The notes: generated by a model from the letters alone, not told the origin. Positions 28,201 to 39,598 are shown, numbered from the stretch's first letter. The stretch: DNA of 64,000 bases from Streptococcus parasanguinis CC87K (GCF_000507765.1 NZ_KI669402.1:277078-341077), one strand, 5' to 3'. Program-made: numbers and translations.

Positions 28201-28895
28201 AGGATGTTGAGAACCATCCATTCTGGCTTGTTACCAGATTTGTAGAAGGCATCCAAGACATCCAAACGACGAACAGCCTTCACACGTTTTTGACCAGTTG
28301 CAGTCTTCAATTCTTCTTTCAAGAGAGCAATTTCAGCTTCCAAATCCACTTGTTTCAAGAGGTCTTGGATCGCTTCTGCACCCATCTTAGCTACAAAGGA
28401 ACCTGGTCCGTATTCACGCAAGCGTTCACGGTATTCACGTTCTGTCATGATGGATTTGTGCTCAAGTGGTGTATCTTTTGGATCGATCACCACGTAAGCT
28501 GCGAAGTAAATGACTTCTTCAAGGGCACGAGGGCTCATATCTAAGGTCAATCCCATACGAGAAGGGATGCCTTTGAAGTACCAGATGTGTGATACAGGAG
28601 CTTTCAACTCGATGTGCCCCATGCGTTCACGACGAACTTTCGCACGTGTTACTTCAACCCCACAGCGGTCACAAACGATCCCTTTGTAACGGATCCGTTT
28701 GTATTTCCCACACGCACATTCCCAGTCTTTTGTAGGTCCAAAGATGACTTCATCAAAGAGACCTTCACGTTCTGGTTTCAATGTACGGTAGTTGATTGTT
28801 TCAGGTTTCTTGACCTCTCCATAAGACCATGAACGGACCTTGCTTGGAGAAGCTAGGGTGATTTGCATACTTTTAAAACGATTTACATCAACCAC
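25242..28895 (-). CDS. rpoC: RNA polymerase subunit beta'
   Basis: 1217 residues with a GTG start ([19 protein letters not shown]). Zinc-binding [19 protein letters not shown] near the N-terminus, the catalytic magnesium triad in [13 protein letters not shown], the trigger-loop region MRTFHTGG, and the second zinc site CGTD...[13 protein letters not shown]. The acidic, variable C-terminus ends [20 protein letters not shown]. Subunit of the core polymerase. It follows rpoB after a 159-base spacer that holds a large hairpin and ends with a strong terminator. Confidence 0.99.
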   Translation of the reverse strand: MVDVNRFKSMQITLASPSKVRSWSYGEVKKPETINYRTLKPEREGLFDEVIFGPTKDWECACGKYKRIRYKGIVCDRCGVEVTRAKVRRERMGHIELKAPVSHIWYFKGIPSRMGLTLDMSPRALEEVIYFAAYVVIDPKDTPLEHKSIMTEREYRERLREYGPGSFVAKMGAEAIQDLLKQVDLEAEIALLKEELKTATGQKRVKAVRRLDVLDAFYKSGNKPEWMVLNILPVIPPDLRPMVQLDGGRFAASDLNDLYRRVINRNNRLARLLELNAPGIIVQNEKRMLQEAVDALIDNGRRGRPITGPGSRPLKSLSHMLKGKQGRFRQNLLGKRVDFSGRSVIAVGPTLKMYQCGVPREMAIELFKPFVMREIVARDIVQNVKAAKRLVERGDERIWDILEEVIKEHPVLLNRAPTLHRLGIQAFEPVLIDGKALRLHPLVCEAYNADFDGDQMAIHVPLSEEAQAEARILMLAAEHILNPKDGKPVVTPSQDMVLGNYYLTMEEAGREGEGMVFKDRDEAVMALRNGYVHLHTRVGIATDSLNKPWTEAQQHKILLTTVGKILFNDIMPAELPYLQEPNNANLTEGVPAKYFLEPGQDVKAAIEKLELNVPFKKKNLGNIIAEIFKRFRTTETSAFLDRLKDLGYHHSTLAGLTVGIADIPVVEDKAEIIEESHKRVEQITKQFRRGLITDDERYNAVTAEWRAAREKLEKRLVDNQDPKNPIVMMMDSGARGNISNFSQLAGMRGLMAAPNGRIMELPILSNFREGLSVLEMFFSTHGARKGMTDTALKTADSGYLTRRLVDVAQDVIIREDDCGTDRGLVIRAITDGKEMIEPLEERLTGRYTKKSVKHPETGEVIVGPDTLISEDLAREIVKAGVEEVTIRSVFTCNTRHGVCRHCYGINLATGDAVEVGEAVGTIAAQSIGEPGTQLTMRTFHTGGVASNTDITQGLPRVQEIFEARNPKGEAVITEVKGEVTAIEEDASTRTKKVFVSGATGEGEYVVPYTARMKVEVGDQVSRGDALTEGSIQPKRLLAVRDVLSVETYLLAEVQKVYRSQGVEIGDKHIEVMVRQMIRKVRVMDPGDTDLLMGTLMDITDFTDANKDVLISGGVPATARPVLMGITKASLETNSFLSAASFQETTRVLTDAAIRGKKDHLLGLKENVIIGKIIPAGTGMARYRNLEPQAVNEVEIIEEVPLTDGTVDEVQTAEVVEE

Positions 28896-28935
28896 TATTT
28901 CTTACCTTTCCTTGTTTTCATACTTGTTTCATTTG

Positions 28936-28994
28936 GATACAGCTTAGGTGGGGAAAGAAAGGAAACTTTCTTGCCACCTCCTTGTGTCTGTATC
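28936..28994 (-). other. Long intercistronic hairpin between rpoB and rpoC
   Basis: Three paired segments, GATACAG/CTGTATC, AGGTGG/CCACCT and AAGAAAG/CTTTCTT, stack into one arm with a four-base apical loop. There is no T run, so it is more likely a processing or stability element, or modulates rpoC translation, than a terminator. Confidence 0.65.
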
Positions 28995-29054
28995 TTGTTA
29001 TCGAATCATCCTGCTAGAAGCATTGGTTGCTCACAGGACAATCATTTTTACTGA

Positions 29055-32000
29055 TTATTTTTCTGATTCTTCGGCATCAAAGGCTGCTTTTGCTTCCTTT
29101 GCTGCTTTTTCACGTGCTTTTTCAAGGTCATCCACATGAATCACATCATCGTCTTCCCCTTCATCAAGGTCACGAAGTTCCACTTCTTGATCATCTTCGT
29201 CCAAGACACGCATGTCAAGACCAAGAGATTGCAATTCTTTGACAAGAACGCGGAAGGATTCTGGTACACCTGGTTTTGGAATTGGTTTACCTTTGGTAAT
29301 CGCTTCATAAGCTTTCAAACGTCCGTTGACATCATCTGACTTGTAAGTCAAGATTTCTTGAAGGACATTTGATGCACCATAAGCCTCAAGGGCCCACACT
29401 TCCATTTCCCCGAAACGTTGTCCACCAAACTGAGCTTTCCCTCCGAGTGGTTGTTGGGTAACCATTGAGTATGGTCCGACTGAACGGGCATGGAGTTTAT
29501 CATCAACCATGTGGTGAAGCTTGATCATGTACATGACACCAACAGAAACACGGTTGTCAAACGGCTCACCTGTACGTCCATCGTAAAGGATGGTCTTGGC
29601 ATCGCTATCCATACCAGCTTCTTTCACAGTATCCCAGAGGTCTTCTGAGCTTGCTCCATCAAAGACTGGTGTTGCGATGTGAATACCCAAGTTACGAGCG
29701 GCCATACCAAGGTGAAGTTCCATAACCTGACCGATATTCATACGTGATGGCACCCCAAGAGGGTTCAACATGATATCAACCGGTGTACCGTCTGGAAGGT
29801 AAGGCATATCTTCAACTGGAACAATACGAGACACAACCCCTTTGTTTCCGTGACGACCGGCCATCTTATCTCCGACGCGGATCTTGCGTTTTTGTGCGAT
29901 GTAAACACGAACCAACATGTTGACACCCGATTGCAATTCATCTCCGTTTGCACGCGTAAAGATCTTAACATCGCGAACGACTCCATCTCCACCGTGAGGT
30001 ACACGAAGAGAAGTATCCCGCACTTCACGAGATTTATCTCCAAAGATCGCGTGAAGGAGACGTTCTTCAGCAGAAAGGTCTTTTTCACCCTTCGGTGTTA
30101 CCTTACCGACAAGGATATCGCCTTCTTTTACTTCTGCACCAATACGGATAATACCTGTTTCATCCAAGTCACGAAGAGCATCTTCACCGACGTTTGGAAT
30201 TTCACGGGTAATTTCTTCAGGGCCTAACTTGGTATCGCGTGTTTCTGATTCGAATTCTTCCAAGTGAACAGATGTGTAGACATCTTCTTTCACCAAGCGT
30301 TCGCTCATGATAACGGCATCCTCGAAGTTATACCCTTCCCAAGTCATGTAAGCGACAATTGGGTTTTGACCAAGGGCCATTTCCCCTTTTTCCATCGATG
30401 GACCATCAGCGATAAAGTCGCCTTTTTCAACGACATCGCCAACTTTTACAAGGGTACGTTGGTTGTAGGCAGTACCTGAGTTTGAACGACGGAATTTTTG
30501 AATATGGTAGACATCAAGCGAACCGTCTTCCCGACGAACTTCTACCTTGTCTGCATCTGCATAAGTAACTTTACCATCGTGTTGAGCAATGACTGCAGCT
30601 CCTGAGTCATGGGCTGCTTGGTATTCCATACCAGTACCCACATAAGGGGCTTTTGGATCGATCAATGGCACAGCCTGACGTTGCATGTTGGCACCCATGA
30701 GGGCACGGTTGGAGTCATCGTTTTCCAAGAAAGGAATACATGCTGTCGCAACGGCAACTACTTGTTTTGGAGATACGTCCATGTAGTCGACTTGATCAGA
30801 TGGGAATTCTTGGTTGTTACCACGGTGACGTCCCATAACGATTGGCTCAGCAAAGCCACCCTTTTCGTTCAACTTAGAGTTAGCCTGAGCGACGATGTAC
30901 TCATCTTCTTCATCGGCTGTCAACCAAACGATTTCGTTGGTGACTACACCTTTTTCCCGGTCCACTTTACGGTATGGCGTTTGGATGAAGCCATATTTGT
31001 TCAAGTGTCCATAAGATGACAAGTTGTTGATCAAACCGATGTTTGGTCCTTCAGGTGTTTCGATTGGACACATACGACCATAGTGGGTATAGTGCACGTC
31101 ACGCACTTCATATCCGGCACGGTCACGTGTCAAACCGCCAGGCCCTAAGGCAGACAAACGACGTTTGTGAGACAACTCAGAAAGCGGGTTGTGTTGGTCC
31201 ATGAACTGTGACAATTGGGAAGAACCAAAGAATTCTTTAATTGCTGCAGTTACTGGGCGGATGTTGATGATTTGTTGTGGTGTCAAGACATCGTTATCTT
31301 GTACAGACATCCGTTCGCGAACGTTTCGTTCCATCCGTGAAAGTCCAAGACGCACTTGGTTGGCAAGCAATTCACCAACGGCACGAATCCGACGGTTTCC
31401 AAGGTGGTCGATATCATCCACGCGGCCAATACCTTCTGCAAGGTTCAAGAAATAGCTCATTTCTGCCAAGATGTCAGCTGGAGTCACAATCCGTACTTTG
31501 TCAGATGGGTTAGCATTTCCGATGATGGTGACAACACGGTCTGGATCTGTCGGAGCGACAACTTTAAATTTTTGCAATTCTACTGGCTCTGTCAAAACAG
31601 CAGCATCATTTGGAATGTAGGTGATTTTGTTCAAACCGTTATCCAATTGTTCTGAGATGCTGTCGATCACATCGCGCGTCATGACAGTACCAGCTTCTAC
31701 AAGGATTTCCCCTGTTTCAGCATCTACCAATGGTTCTGCGATTGTTTGGTTCAACAAGCGATTCTTGATATTGAGTTTCTTGTTGATCTTGTAGCGACCA
31801 ACTGGTGCCAAGTCATAACGACGTGGATCAAAGAAACGAGCTACCAACAAGCTACGTGAGCTTTCCGCTGTTTTTGGTTCACCTGGACGAAGACGCTCGT
31901 AGATTTCTTTGAGGGCTTCATCTGTCCGTGAATCCATTGGATTTTTGTGGATATCTTTTTCAATGGTATTGCGAACCAATTCGCTGTCCCCAAAGATATC

Positions 32001-32624
32001 GATGATTTCATCATCTCCAGAGAATCCAAGAGCACGCACAAGAGTTGTAAATGGAATCTTACGTGTGCGGTCGATACGTGTGTAAGCAATGTCTTTTGAG
32101 TCAGTTTCAAGCTCTAACCAAGCCCCACGGTTAGGGATAACAGTTGATCCATAACCAACCTTACCATTCTTGTCCACCTTATCATTGAAGTAGACACCTG
32201 GTGAGCGGACCAACTGAGATACGATAATCCGTTCTCCACCATTGATGATGAAAGTTCCCATCTCCGTCATGATTGGGAAATCACCAAAGAAAACTTCTTG
32301 GGTCTTGATTTCACCTGTTTCTTTGTTGACCAAACGGAAGGTCACAAAGATTGGTGCTGAGTAGCTGGCATCGTGGATGCGCGCTTCTTCAAGCGAATAC
32401 TTAGGTTCGCGGATTTCATAACCCACAAATTCCAATTCCATTGTATCCGTGAAGTTTGAGATGGGAAGCACATCTTCAAATACTTCCTTCAAGCCATGAT
32501 CCAAGAAATCTTTGAATGAGTCTGTCTGGATTTCAATCAAGTTTGGTAAATCAAGAACCTCTTTGATTCTTGAAAAACTACGACGGGTCCGATGTTTCCC
32601 GTATTGAACGTCATGTCCTGCCAA
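29055..32624 (-). CDS. rpoB: RNA polymerase subunit beta
   Basis: 1189 residues, start uncertain between ATG codons but [20 protein letters not shown] matches other streptococci. The rifampicin-binding cluster reads [20 protein letters not shown] and [17 protein letters not shown] with wild-type Asp, His and Ser at the usual resistance positions. Other motifs include [29 protein letters not shown] and [31 protein letters not shown] clamp sequence. The C-terminus is acidic ([19 protein letters not shown]). Core polymerase subunit, expressed with rpoC from a promoter about 290 bases upstream. Confidence 0.98.
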   Translation of the reverse strand: MAGHDVQYGKHRTRRSFSRIKEVLDLPNLIEIQTDSFKDFLDHGLKEVFEDVLPISNFTDTMELEFVGYEIREPKYSLEEARIHDASYSAPIFVTFRLVNKETGEIKTQEVFFGDFPIMTEMGTFIINGGERIIVSQLVRSPGVYFNDKVDKNGKVGYGSTVIPNRGAWLELETDSKDIAYTRIDRTRKIPFTTLVRALGFSGDDEIIDIFGDSELVRNTIEKDIHKNPMDSRTDEALKEIYERLRPGEPKTAESSRSLLVARFFDPRRYDLAPVGRYKINKKLNIKNRLLNQTIAEPLVDAETGEILVEAGTVMTRDVIDSISEQLDNGLNKITYIPNDAAVLTEPVELQKFKVVAPTDPDRVVTIIGNANPSDKVRIVTPADILAEMSYFLNLAEGIGRVDDIDHLGNRRIRAVGELLANQVRLGLSRMERNVRERMSVQDNDVLTPQQIINIRPVTAAIKEFFGSSQLSQFMDQHNPLSELSHKRRLSALGPGGLTRDRAGYEVRDVHYTHYGRMCPIETPEGPNIGLINNLSSYGHLNKYGFIQTPYRKVDREKGVVTNEIVWLTADEEDEYIVAQANSKLNEKGGFAEPIVMGRHRGNNQEFPSDQVDYMDVSPKQVVAVATACIPFLENDDSNRALMGANMQRQAVPLIDPKAPYVGTGMEYQAAHDSGAAVIAQHDGKVTYADADKVEVRREDGSLDVYHIQKFRRSNSGTAYNQRTLVKVGDVVEKGDFIADGPSMEKGEMALGQNPIVAYMTWEGYNFEDAVIMSERLVKEDVYTSVHLEEFESETRDTKLGPEEITREIPNVGEDALRDLDETGIIRIGAEVKEGDILVGKVTPKGEKDLSAEERLLHAIFGDKSREVRDTSLRVPHGGDGVVRDVKIFTRANGDELQSGVNMLVRVYIAQKRKIRVGDKMAGRHGNKGVVSRIVPVEDMPYLPDGTPVDIMLNPLGVPSRMNIGQVMELHLGMAARNLGIHIATPVFDGASSEDLWDTVKEAGMDSDAKTILYDGRTGEPFDNRVSVGVMYMIKLHHMVDDKLHARSVGPYSMVTQQPLGGKAQFGGQRFGEMEVWALEAYGASNVLQEILTYKSDDVNGRLKAYEAITKGKPIPKPGVPESFRVLVKELQSLGLDMRVLDEDDQEVELRDLDEGEDDDVIHVDDLEKAREKAAKEAKAAFDAEESEK

Positions 32625-32650
32625 AGTTTTTAGCTCCTTTTTCCATACTA

Positions 32651-32737
32651 GGATAGCTTGGTAAAATGACTTTCACCACCTATCCGGTTTTAACTACAAT
32701 TGTGTGATTTGCATCACGTGAAGAGCTGTCTCTTCAC
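32651..32737 (-). promoter_or_regulatory. Hairpins in the rpoB leader next to the start codon
   Basis: Minus-strand GTGAAGAG/CTCTTCAC (32718-32737, 8-bp perfect stem, ACAG loop) and GGATAG/CTATCC (32651-32685) lie just upstream of the rpoB ribosome binding site. They may modulate translation or RNA stability. Confidence 0.45.
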
Positions 32738-32814
32738 CTCATTCGTCGCTTTTTGTAATTTTTAGAAAAATTAAATTTGTGTAACAAACTAGGTTTTTTC
32801 TGAAAAATAGGCAC

Positions 32815-32860
32815 AAAAAGAGCAGCTAAATCGACTTATTCAAGTAAGATTTAACTGCTG
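32815..32860 (-). terminator. Terminator-like hairpin in the rpoB leader
   Basis: Minus-strand arms AGCAGTTAAATC and GATTTAGCTGCT (one G-T pair) followed by TTTTTGTG. It lies downstream of the rpoB promoter, so besides ending pbp1b transcripts it could attenuate rpoBC. Confidence 0.65.
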
Positions 32861-32916
32861 TAAGCTCTTATTTGGACAATATTTCAAATAAAGCACACGA
32901 CAAATTAGTTATCACT

Positions 32917-32945
32917 ATTATACCGTTTTTTGCTCCAAAAATCAA
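32917..32945 (-). promoter_or_regulatory. rpoBC promoter
   Basis: Minus-strand TTGATT (32940-32945), 17 bp, TATAAT (32917-32922). It predicts a leader of nearly 290 bases containing several hairpins. Confidence 0.8.
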
Positions 32946-32975
32946 GGCTTTCTCTAGGTTTTCTACTGGATCAGA

Positions 32976-35432
32976 CTAGCGTCGATTGCCACGATTTGAG
33001 CTGTTTCGATTTGAACTATTGCTTGATGAACTATTGGTTGTCGAATTGTTCTTATTATTCGACTGATTTCCACTGCTATTACCGAGAATCGCTGCCCAAG
33101 CACTTTGATAATCGCTATCCGATCCCCCGATGGCAAAGCGGTATTGAGTGGTTGGCGCTCCGTTTTTGGCCCAAAGACTCGTCACCATTTGACCGCTCAC
33201 ATCGATATCCCGGCCATTGACATTGACGCGACCCGGTCTTTCACCAGTCGATTTGAGCACTTCAGAGCGGATCACACTCTTATCGAGAGTGAATTTATCC
33301 TGAATTCCGAAGAGACTTGGATCTGCTTGGTAGATCGCATTTGCCAACTGCGCCATGTATTGGGCATTGTTGTTGTATCCAGTCAAGGTCTGCATGGAAG
33401 CATTGTTGTCATGGCCAATCCAACCTCCTAAAGAAACATTAGGGGTGGACAGCATGAGCCACATATCCCCATTTGAGTTAGTGGTACCGGTTTTTCCAAT
33501 CCAGTCAGCACCTGCCAGCGTTGGATTGACTTGGCTAATCCGTGACTTAAAGGTCGTTGTAGCACCAGACGTAATAACCCCGCGCAAGAGATCCTGCATA
33601 ATCGTTGCCGTCGCTGGAGAGTAAACACGAACAGGATCTGCCTCGTGCTTGTATACTACATCCCCATCTCGATCAATGATTTGCTCTACCATGTAGCGTT
33701 TGAGGTAGTTCCCATTGTTAGCAATGGTTTGGAAACCATTGGTATGTTGGGCAACAGTGACCTCAATTCCTCCCCCCATTGGCAGACTCTCAATGCCATA
33801 TTCAGGGATATCATAGCCCATTTTCTTCATGTAGGATGGGACATCCACACCCTTTTCACGAAGGGTCCGGTAAGTCCAGTAAGCTGGAATATTCCATGAG
33901 GTATTGAGGGCCTCACGGAGATCCATCATGGCTGTCCCTCGGCTATCCACGTGCATGATTGGCTCACCACTTGAGAAATTAGTCGGGTAGTTAGAAAGGA
34001 TGCTATTGCTTCCCATCAAGCCTTGGTCGATGGCAATCCCATAGGCCAACAATGGTTTGATAGTAGAACCTGGGGAACGCTCTGTATCAAAAGCATGGTT
34101 GTTTTGGTTGCCGTCAAAATTCCGTCCACCGATAAATCCTAAAACGGCACCCGTTCGGTTGTCCATAAGGACATTCCCAACTTCTACAAGACCCGTCCCA
34201 TCATCCAAGACGCTTCCAAAATTCGCTACTGCCGCCTGCATCGCATTGTGAACCGGTTTGTTAATCGTGGTTTGAATGGTGTAGCCACCTTCGCGCAACT
34301 CGCTCTCAGCTAATTCCTGGTAAGCCTTGACGGTTTCATTATTTTTCAAGTCTTGCTTGGTGACATTGTCTCGCTTGATCAAGTAATCATACATGGCCTC
34401 TTTTGCTTCTTCCATGGCTTGGAAGTAGAGGTAGTCATGCGGTGTTTTCTCGATGCCATCTGGAGCCATGAAGTCTTTGGTCAAGTCGTATTGAGCATAG
34501 GTCTCATAGTCTTTTTTCGACAAGACTCCCGTCCGGTACATATTGAACAAAACGTCTTTGGCACGCGCCAGACCTAACTCGAGATTCTCCTTGCTCTTTA
34601 GGCTACCGTCTGCAGCATAAGGAGAGTAGACAATCGGACTTTGTGGCAAGCCAGCGATAAAGGCTGCTTGTGGAACAGACAAGTCTTTTGCAGAGACGCC
34701 AAAGATCCCTTGAGCTGCAGCTTCCACACCTGCAATATTTTGTCCCCGATTGTTTCGTCCAAAAGGCGAAACATTTAAGTAGGTGGTTAGGATTTCATTT
34801 TTATCCATTCCCCGCTCTAAAGCCAAGGCATCGACAATCTCTGTCGCCTTACGAGTAAAGGTTGGAGCGTCTCCCACGACTTGCTGTTTGATCAATTGCT
34901 GGGTCAGGGTTGATCCCCCACTAGAGGAACCCACGCCGGCTACAGATCCAAGTGTTGCCCGAAGAACGGCTTTAGGCACAACCCCCTTGTGGCTTTCAAA
35001 ATTCTCATCCTCAGTAGCGATCACAGCCTTCTTGACATTGTCTGAAATGGCATCTCCAGCTACGGGCGTACGGATCAAATCACTGTCCACTTCTGCAATC
35101 AAGCTCTTATCGGAATAAGTCAGTTTTGAAACACTGCTAACGTTGCGGACCTGCTGGACCAATTCTTCTGTCTTTGGAACCTTGACATTGCTAAAGAGGC
35201 TCGCCGCATAACCAATCCCGATCCCTGCGCCAAATAAAAAGAGGCACACGAACAGGGCGATCATCACATCCCACAAGAGTTTGAGGGTGCGCAAAAAGGT
35301 CGCAAAAATATCGCCGACAGACCAGCTACTTTCCTCATTTTTTTCCTTATTCGGAGTTTCTGTATACATCTTTGCAAAGAATTTTTGAACCTTCTTCCAA
35401 AACTCTTGCAGCTTCTCTTTTAATTGATTCAC
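32976..35432 (-). CDS. pbp1b: Penicillin-binding protein 1B (class A)
   Basis: 818 residues from a GTG ([14 protein letters not shown]) with AAGGAG nine bases upstream; a longer ATG start lacks a good site. Short cytoplasmic segment, one membrane helix ([20 protein letters not shown]), then a GT51 transglycosylase domain ([42 protein letters not shown]) and a transpeptidase with SPGST-IK (catalytic Ser), SWN and KTGTT. The tail is a low-complexity Asn/Ser/Arg run of about 40 residues. It polymerises and cross-links peptidoglycan outside the membrane. Divergent from tyrS, as in related species. Confidence 0.95.
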   Translation of the reverse strand: MNQLKEKLQEFWKKVQKFFAKMYTETPNKEKNEESSWSVGDIFATFLRTLKLLWDVMIALFVCLFLFGAGIGIGYAASLFSNVKVPKTEELVQQVRNVSSVSKLTYSDKSLIAEVDSDLIRTPVAGDAISDNVKKAVIATEDENFESHKGVVPKAVLRATLGSVAGVGSSSGGSTLTQQLIKQQVVGDAPTFTRKATEIVDALALERGMDKNEILTTYLNVSPFGRNNRGQNIAGVEAAAQGIFGVSAKDLSVPQAAFIAGLPQSPIVYSPYAADGSLKSKENLELGLARAKDVLFNMYRTGVLSKKDYETYAQYDLTKDFMAPDGIEKTPHDYLYFQAMEEAKEAMYDYLIKRDNVTKQDLKNNETVKAYQELAESELREGGYTIQTTINKPVHNAMQAAVANFGSVLDDGTGLVEVGNVLMDNRTGAVLGFIGGRNFDGNQNNHAFDTERSPGSTIKPLLAYGIAIDQGLMGSNSILSNYPTNFSSGEPIMHVDSRGTAMMDLREALNTSWNIPAYWTYRTLREKGVDVPSYMKKMGYDIPEYGIESLPMGGGIEVTVAQHTNGFQTIANNGNYLKRYMVEQIIDRDGDVVYKHEADPVRVYSPATATIMQDLLRGVITSGATTTFKSRISQVNPTLAGADWIGKTGTTNSNGDMWLMLSTPNVSLGGWIGHDNNASMQTLTGYNNNAQYMAQLANAIYQADPSLFGIQDKFTLDKSVIRSEVLKSTGERPGRVNVNGRDIDVSGQMVTSLWAKNGAPTTQYRFAIGGSDSDYQSAWAAILGNSSGNQSNNKNNSTTNSSSSNSSNRNSSNRGNRR

Positions 35433-35550
35433 TGATTCTTTCTCCTTGTTCCCTATATTATAGCAGATTAGACCCCTTGTTTTCAATCACAAGAGCGTAG
35501 AAATCGTCACTCATTCTGCCTGGGTAAGGACAAGAAAATGATGGAAAGCA

Positions 35551-35578
35551 TTGCCATTTCCGTGGTTTATGGTAGAAT
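35551..35578 (+). promoter_or_regulatory. tyrS promoter
   Basis: TTGCCA (35551-35556), 16 bp, TAGAAT (35573-35578) with an upstream TGG (extended -10). The leader is only about 30 bases, too short for a T-box. Confidence 0.7.
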
Positions 35579-35614
35579 AGAGAAATGAATAAACTTATAA
35601 AGGAGAAAAGACAC

Positions 35615-36871
35615 ATGCACATTTTTGATGAGCTAAAAGAGCGTGGTTTGGTATTTCAAACGACGGATGAAGAAGCCTTACGCAAAGCACTGGAAGAAGG
35701 TCAGGTTTCTTATTATACTGGTTATGATCCAACTGCTGACAGCCTTCACCTTGGTCACTTGGTTGCCATCTTGACGAGCCGTCGTCTTCAACTAGCAGGA
35801 CACAAACCTTATGCGCTCGTTGGCGGTGCGACTGGTCTCATTGGTGATCCGTCCTTCAAAGATGCTGAACGTAGTCTCCAAACAAAAGAAACTGTACAAG
35901 AATGGGTTCGCTCTATTCAAGGGCAATTGTCTCGTTTCCTCGATTTTGAAAATGGGGACAATAAAGCCGAAATGGTCAATAACTACGATTGGTTTGGAAG
36001 CATTAGCTTTATTGACTTCCTTCGTGATGTCGGAAAATACTTTACGGTCAATGCTATGATGAGTAAAGAATCTGTTAAAAAACGGATTGAAACAGGGATT
36101 TCTTACACAGAGTTTGCCTACCAAATCATGCAAGGCTATGACTTCTACGTCCTCAACCAAGAACACAATGTAACCCTTCAAATCGGTGGATCTGACCAAT
36201 GGGGAAACATGACAGCCGGTACTGAGTTGATGCGTCGTAAAGCAGATAAAACTGGTCATGTTATGACTGTGCCTTTGATCACAGATGCAACTGGTAAGAA
36301 ATTCGGTAAATCAGAAGGCAATGCGGTCTGGCTCAATGCAGACAAAACATCTCCATACGAAATGTACCAATTCTGGATGAATGTGATGGATGCAGATGCT
36401 GTGCGCTTCTTGAAGATCTTCACTTTCTTGTCACTGGACGAAATCGAAGAGATCCGCAAACAGTTTGAGGCTGCTCCTCATGAACGCTTGGCTCAAAAGA
36501 TCTTAGCGCGTGAAGTGGTTACCCTTGTCCACGGCGAAGAAGCCTACAAGGAAGCCCTCAACATCACAGAACAACTCTTTGCAGGAAATATCAAAAACCT
36601 TTCTGTTAAAGAACTCAAACAAGGCCTTCGTGGTGTGCCAAACTACCAGGTCCAAGCAGAAGACAACCTCAACATTGTTGAACTCTTGGTCACAGCTGGT
36701 GTGGTAAATTCTAAACGCCAAGCCCGCGAAGATGTTCAAAACGGAGCTATCTACGTCAACGGCGAACGCATCCAAGACCTTGACTATGTCTTGAGCGATA
36801 GCGATAAATTAGAAAATGAGTTGACCGTTATCCGTCGCGGTAAGAAAAAATACTTTGTTTTAACTTATTAA
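35615..36871 (+). CDS. tyrS: Tyrosyl-tRNA synthetase
   Basis: 418 residues from [15 protein letters not shown], with AGGAG nine bases upstream; an in-frame ATG 30 bases earlier is upstream of that site. Class Ic synthetase: HLGHL (HIGH-equivalent), [24 protein letters not shown] (tyrosine pocket; key part [10 protein letters not shown]), and [12 protein letters not shown] (KMSKS-equivalent). The C-terminal S4 RNA-binding domain (about 350-418) holds [17 protein letters not shown]. It charges tRNA-Tyr. Monocistronic with its own promoter and terminator. Confidence 0.97.
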   Translation: MHIFDELKERGLVFQTTDEEALRKALEEGQVSYYTGYDPTADSLHLGHLVAILTSRRLQLAGHKPYALVGGATGLIGDPSFKDAERSLQTKETVQEWVRSIQGQLSRFLDFENGDNKAEMVNNYDWFGSISFIDFLRDVGKYFTVNAMMSKESVKKRIETGISYTEFAYQIMQGYDFYVLNQEHNVTLQIGGSDQWGNMTAGTELMRRKADKTGHVMTVPLITDATGKKFGKSEGNAVWLNADKTSPYEMYQFWMNVMDADAVRFLKIFTFLSLDEIEEIRKQFEAAPHERLAQKILAREVVTLVHGEEAYKEALNITEQLFAGNIKNLSVKELKQGLRGVPNYQVQAEDNLNIVELLVTAGVVNSKRQAREDVQNGAIYVNGERIQDLDYVLSDSDKLENELTVIRRGKKKYFVLTY

Positions 36872-36879
36872 GAAAGTAA

Positions 36880-36915
36880 AACCACGAAGTTTGGTATGAA
36901 CTTCGTGGTTTTCTT
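36880..36915 (+). terminator. Terminator of tyrS (bidirectional)
   Basis: Stem AACCACGAAGTT / AACTTCGTGGTT followed by TTCTT; the minus strand also has T-rich flanks and could end the convergent DUF3021 transcript. Confidence 0.85.
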
Positions 36916-36933
36916 ATACACTTTTTTCTGGGA

Positions 36934-37347
36934 CTATTTCCCTTTTCTGCGATGCAACAATGCTTGGTTAATTCGTTGAGTTTTTTTATGGAGCTGCCAA
37001 ATCTGGTACAGCCAGATCAGGCCGTAAATGGCTAGAAAGATCAACCAAGGAATCGGGCTCCGTAAGGCTGTCCCCCAGCCAAAAAACAAGTAGGTTAATG
37101 CTAAGATGGCAGCTGTCGCAACTAAATGCAAGGCCACACGCAAACTATAGGTCAAAAACTCTTCTTCCTCAAGAATGAATGTCAAGACCCCCATTGTCCC
37201 ACTCATCAAAAAGATCGCCAGGATATTGCGGACATTTACAGCGGGATAGACGATGTTGGGATAGACATGGGATAATAACACCAAACACAAATAAAAGAAG
37301 GATCCTGTCCTCATACCAGATACAAAATAAGCTATAAATCGTTTCAT
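36934..37347 (-). CDS. DUF3021 family four-helix membrane protein
   Basis: 137 residues from the ATG with AGGAG six bases upstream. Four membrane helices (about 12-30, 41-62, 70-90, 100-118) and a basic C-terminal tail. DUF3021 proteins are regularly encoded beside LytTR-type regulators and are thought to restrain them at the membrane, as in streptococcal LytTR regulatory systems. Here it follows the LytTR gene by nine bases and closes the ABC-transporter operon. Confidence 0.85.
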   Translation of the reverse strand: MKRFIAYFVSGMRTGSFFYLCLVLLSHVYPNIVYPAVNVRNILAIFLMSGTMGVLTFILEEEEFLTYSLRVALHLVATAAILALTYLFFGWGTALRSPIPWLIFLAIYGLIWLYQIWQLHKKTQRINQALLHRRKGK

Positions 37348-37356
37348 CACTTTCTC

Positions 37357-37812
37357 CTATACCCCTAAATAATCCATCAAGGATTTGACATATTTCCGAC
37401 TGACACTTGATTTCACTCCGCGTGTCAGTTTAGCCATCATATTGCCTGAAAAACTATCCGATAGCGATTCTAAATGGTCGATATTCATCACCGCGTGGCG
37501 TGATATCTGTAAAAAATTACGACGATTAACCCGATGTTGAAAATTTGTCAAAGTATCTCTGACGGTGAACGTTTTGTATGTCGTATAAATGGTTAGCTGA
37601 TTCTTATCAATCTCAGCTAAAATAATGTCATCAATTTTCACCATGATCAAATGATCTTCTGTTTTGATAGGGATCACTACTTGATTCACTGTCGAAAACT
37701 GTTCGAGATAGTCCATCACCTCTCGTGCTTGATCAGATAATTGCTTGGCTTGAATGACCACACAGGGGTCGTTTTCTGGGATATCCTGTTTTTCCTCAAA
37801 ACGAATCTTCAT
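37357..37812 (-). CDS. LytTR-type DNA-binding regulator
   Basis: 151 residues from MKIRFEEKQDIPE with GGAG five bases upstream; a GTG 18 bases earlier is less likely. There is no receiver domain: an N-terminal stretch of about 50 residues is followed by a LytTR domain (about 58-151) with IDDIILAEIDKNQLTIYT, FLQISRHAVMNIDHLESL and SRKYVKSLMDYLG. Together with the adjacent DUF3021 protein it forms a stand-alone LytTR regulatory pair, probably controlling its own operon with the ABC exporter. Confidence 0.9.
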   Translation of the reverse strand: MKIRFEEKQDIPENDPCVVIQAKQLSDQAREVMDYLEQFSTVNQVVIPIKTEDHLIMVKIDDIILAEIDKNQLTIYTTYKTFTVRDTLTNFQHRVNRRNFLQISRHAVMNIDHLESLSDSFSGNMMAKLTRGVKSSVSRKYVKSLMDYLGV

Positions 37813-37830
37813 TCCTACTCCAATTCTCAC

Positions 37831-38673
37831 TTACTTTCTTTTATTCGATCTTTTTGCTAAGGAAACCCAAATCCCCAAAGCTAAAAGAATACCACCTAAC
37901 ACTATAAGGTATGTTTGTTCCTTTGTCAATAAGGCTTGCCATTTGAGCTGAACGCCCATTTTTTCTTGAAACTCTTGAAGAAGATTATCTTGACCTTTAA
38001 AGGTCTCATTTAATGCTTCTTTCATGAGTACTTGCCGATAAAGTGCAGCAATATAAGTTGCTGGAGTACATTTCATTAGTAGTTGTGCAAAATCAGGTAG
38101 AACACCTAAAGGTACATAAGTCCCTACCAAAAAACCAGAAGCTGTACCCACTATGGTCGAAAACTTCCCAAGACTGTCTACGGAATGGAAAAAATAAACA
38201 AAAATGGCATTCACCAAACTAGAAAGCAGGCTACTAAGCAGCATGATGTGGAGTACTTCAGGTAATAAAGACAGTGCTGGAACTTCTCTAAAATAGCCAC
38301 ACATCAGCACATACATAAGGGCCTGCATGAAAAAAGAGATGATGATTGCGCTCGTTAGATACGAAAATGGTAACCGCCACTTTCCTTGATCCGATAAATA
38401 AAGATCCTGATCTACTTGACGTTCACGATCCTTTACTAACTGAGTCAGGGCAGCCAGACTTGTCGTAATCCCTGTTACAGCCAGCGTCCCACTCATTAAC
38501 CAATTATTTAACACAGGACCTCTATTGGGGAGCTGAGCCCAAGCATCTGTTAGATTTTTTTGAAGAAAAATAATATAGAGAACAAAGGAAATCAAGGCTC
38601 CCAACAGGGAGAAGAAAACTCCTGAACGATTTCTGAAGTACAATAAAAAATTTCGCTTTAGTAAGGCTAGCAT
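37831..38673 (-). CDS. ABC-2 type transporter permease
   Basis: 280 residues, six membrane helices with a cytoplasmic N-terminus (LLKRNFLLYFRNRSGVFFSL). The fourth-fifth helix region GTASGFLVGTYVPLGVLPDF is typical of ABC-2 drug or peptide exporters. Its ATG overlaps the stop of the ATPase gene by one base. Substrate unknown; the operon with LytTR/DUF3021 suggests export under stress or bacteriocin-related control. Confidence 0.9.
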   Translation of the reverse strand: MLALLKRNFLLYFRNRSGVFFSLLGALISFVLYIIFLQKNLTDAWAQLPNRGPVLNNWLMSGTLAVTGITTSLAALTQLVKDRERQVDQDLYLSDQGKWRLPFSYLTSAIIISFFMQALMYVLMCGYFREVPALSLLPEVLHIMLLSSLLSSLVNAIFVYFFHSVDSLGKFSTIVGTASGFLVGTYVPLGVLPDFAQLLMKCTPATYIAALYRQVLMKEALNETFKGQDNLLQEFQEKMGVQLKWQALLTKEQTYLIVLGGILLALGIWVSLAKRSNKRK

Positions 38674-39539
38674 TAGCGGACCTCCCTTCCTGTAAGTGCA
38701 ATAAAGGCATCATCCATGGTCCCTGGACGAAACTCAAAATGGGCTATTCTATCTCTAACTTGTGCCAGGTAATCAATGGCTTCCCTTTCACTCTTGGGTT
38801 GAAAAATATACTCCAATTGACTTTGTTGCTCTACTGACATTCCCAAAGATTTGAGACTTTCTATCTGCTGTCTCTCCTTGAAACGAATCTTCAAGATGTT
38901 TTTTGCATATTGACTCTTAATATCTAGCGCCGATCCTTGAGCAATCACTTCCCCATGGTCCACAATATAAATTTGATCAGCTTCATCTGCTTCGTCAAGA
39001 TAATGCGTGGTCAATACAACAGTCATTCCCTCTTCTCTCTGCAATTGATAGAGCAAATCCCAGATAGACTTCCGAGTTTGGATATCCAAACCTGTCGTTG
39101 GTTCGTCTAAGAACAGAATATCTGGTTGTGAGAGCAGGGCACGCGCAATGTCAACCCGACGCTTTTGGCCACCTGAAAGCGTCCCGTATTTCTGCTTTTG
39201 GAAAGCTGATAGACCTAGCCGATCAATGAGACTAGATACACGATTGGGTTTCAAGCCTTTATACTGTCTCGCACGAATGGTCAGATTTTCTCTAACCGTT
39301 AGCATCTCATCTAAGACACTAGTCTGGAAGACCACACCAATTTTAGTACCTGGTTCATAGATGATTTCACCTTGCGTTGGTTGTTTCAAACCAATCAACA
39401 TGGAAATCGTCGTTGATTTCCCCGCCCCATTTGGTCCTAGAATCGCATTAAACGTTCCCTTTTCAAACTGTAAGTGAATATTGTTTACGGCTATATGATT
39501 TCCATATCGTTTACTGATGTTTTTAGCTTGTAATATCAT
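38673..39539 (-). CDS. ABC transporter ATP-binding protein
   Basis: 288 residues. Walker A LGPNGAGKSTT (about 35-45), Q loop GVVFQTSV, signature LSGGQKRRVDIARAL, Walker B DILFLDEPTTGLD and switch His LTTHYLDEADEAD. DrrA/CcmA-type exporter ATPase. First gene of the ATPase-permease-LytTR-DUF3021 operon; the region directly upstream holds the terminator of the HxlR gene, and no clear promoter of its own was pinned down. Confidence 0.93.
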   Translation of the reverse strand: MILQAKNISKRYGNHIAVNNIHLQFEKGTFNAILGPNGAGKSTTISMLIGLKQPTQGEIIYEPGTKIGVVFQTSVLDEMLTVRENLTIRARQYKGLKPNRVSSLIDRLGLSAFQKQKYGTLSGGQKRRVDIARALLSQPDILFLDEPTTGLDIQTRKSIWDLLYQLQREEGMTVVLTTHYLDEADEADQIYIVDHGEVIAQGSALDIKSQYAKNILKIRFKERQQIESLKSLGMSVEQQSQLEYIFQPKSEREAIDYLAQVRDRIAHFEFRPGTMDDAFIALTGREVR

Positions 39540-39571
39540 GTTCTCTCTCCTTTTGATAGAACCAGTCTAGC

Positions 39572-39598
39572 AAAAAAGCCGTTTAAAAAACGGCTTTT
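39572..39598 (-). terminator. Terminator of the hxlR gene
   Basis: Perfect stem AAAAGCCGTTT / AAACGGCTTTT followed by a T run on the minus strand. Confidence 0.9.

Noticed and set aside
31140..31260. Rifampicin-resistance change in rpoB
   Set aside because: The cluster reads as wild type at the usual positions.
35433..35614. T-box riboswitch for tyrS
   Set aside because: The predicted leader is about 30 bases and no T-box motif or specifier stem is present.
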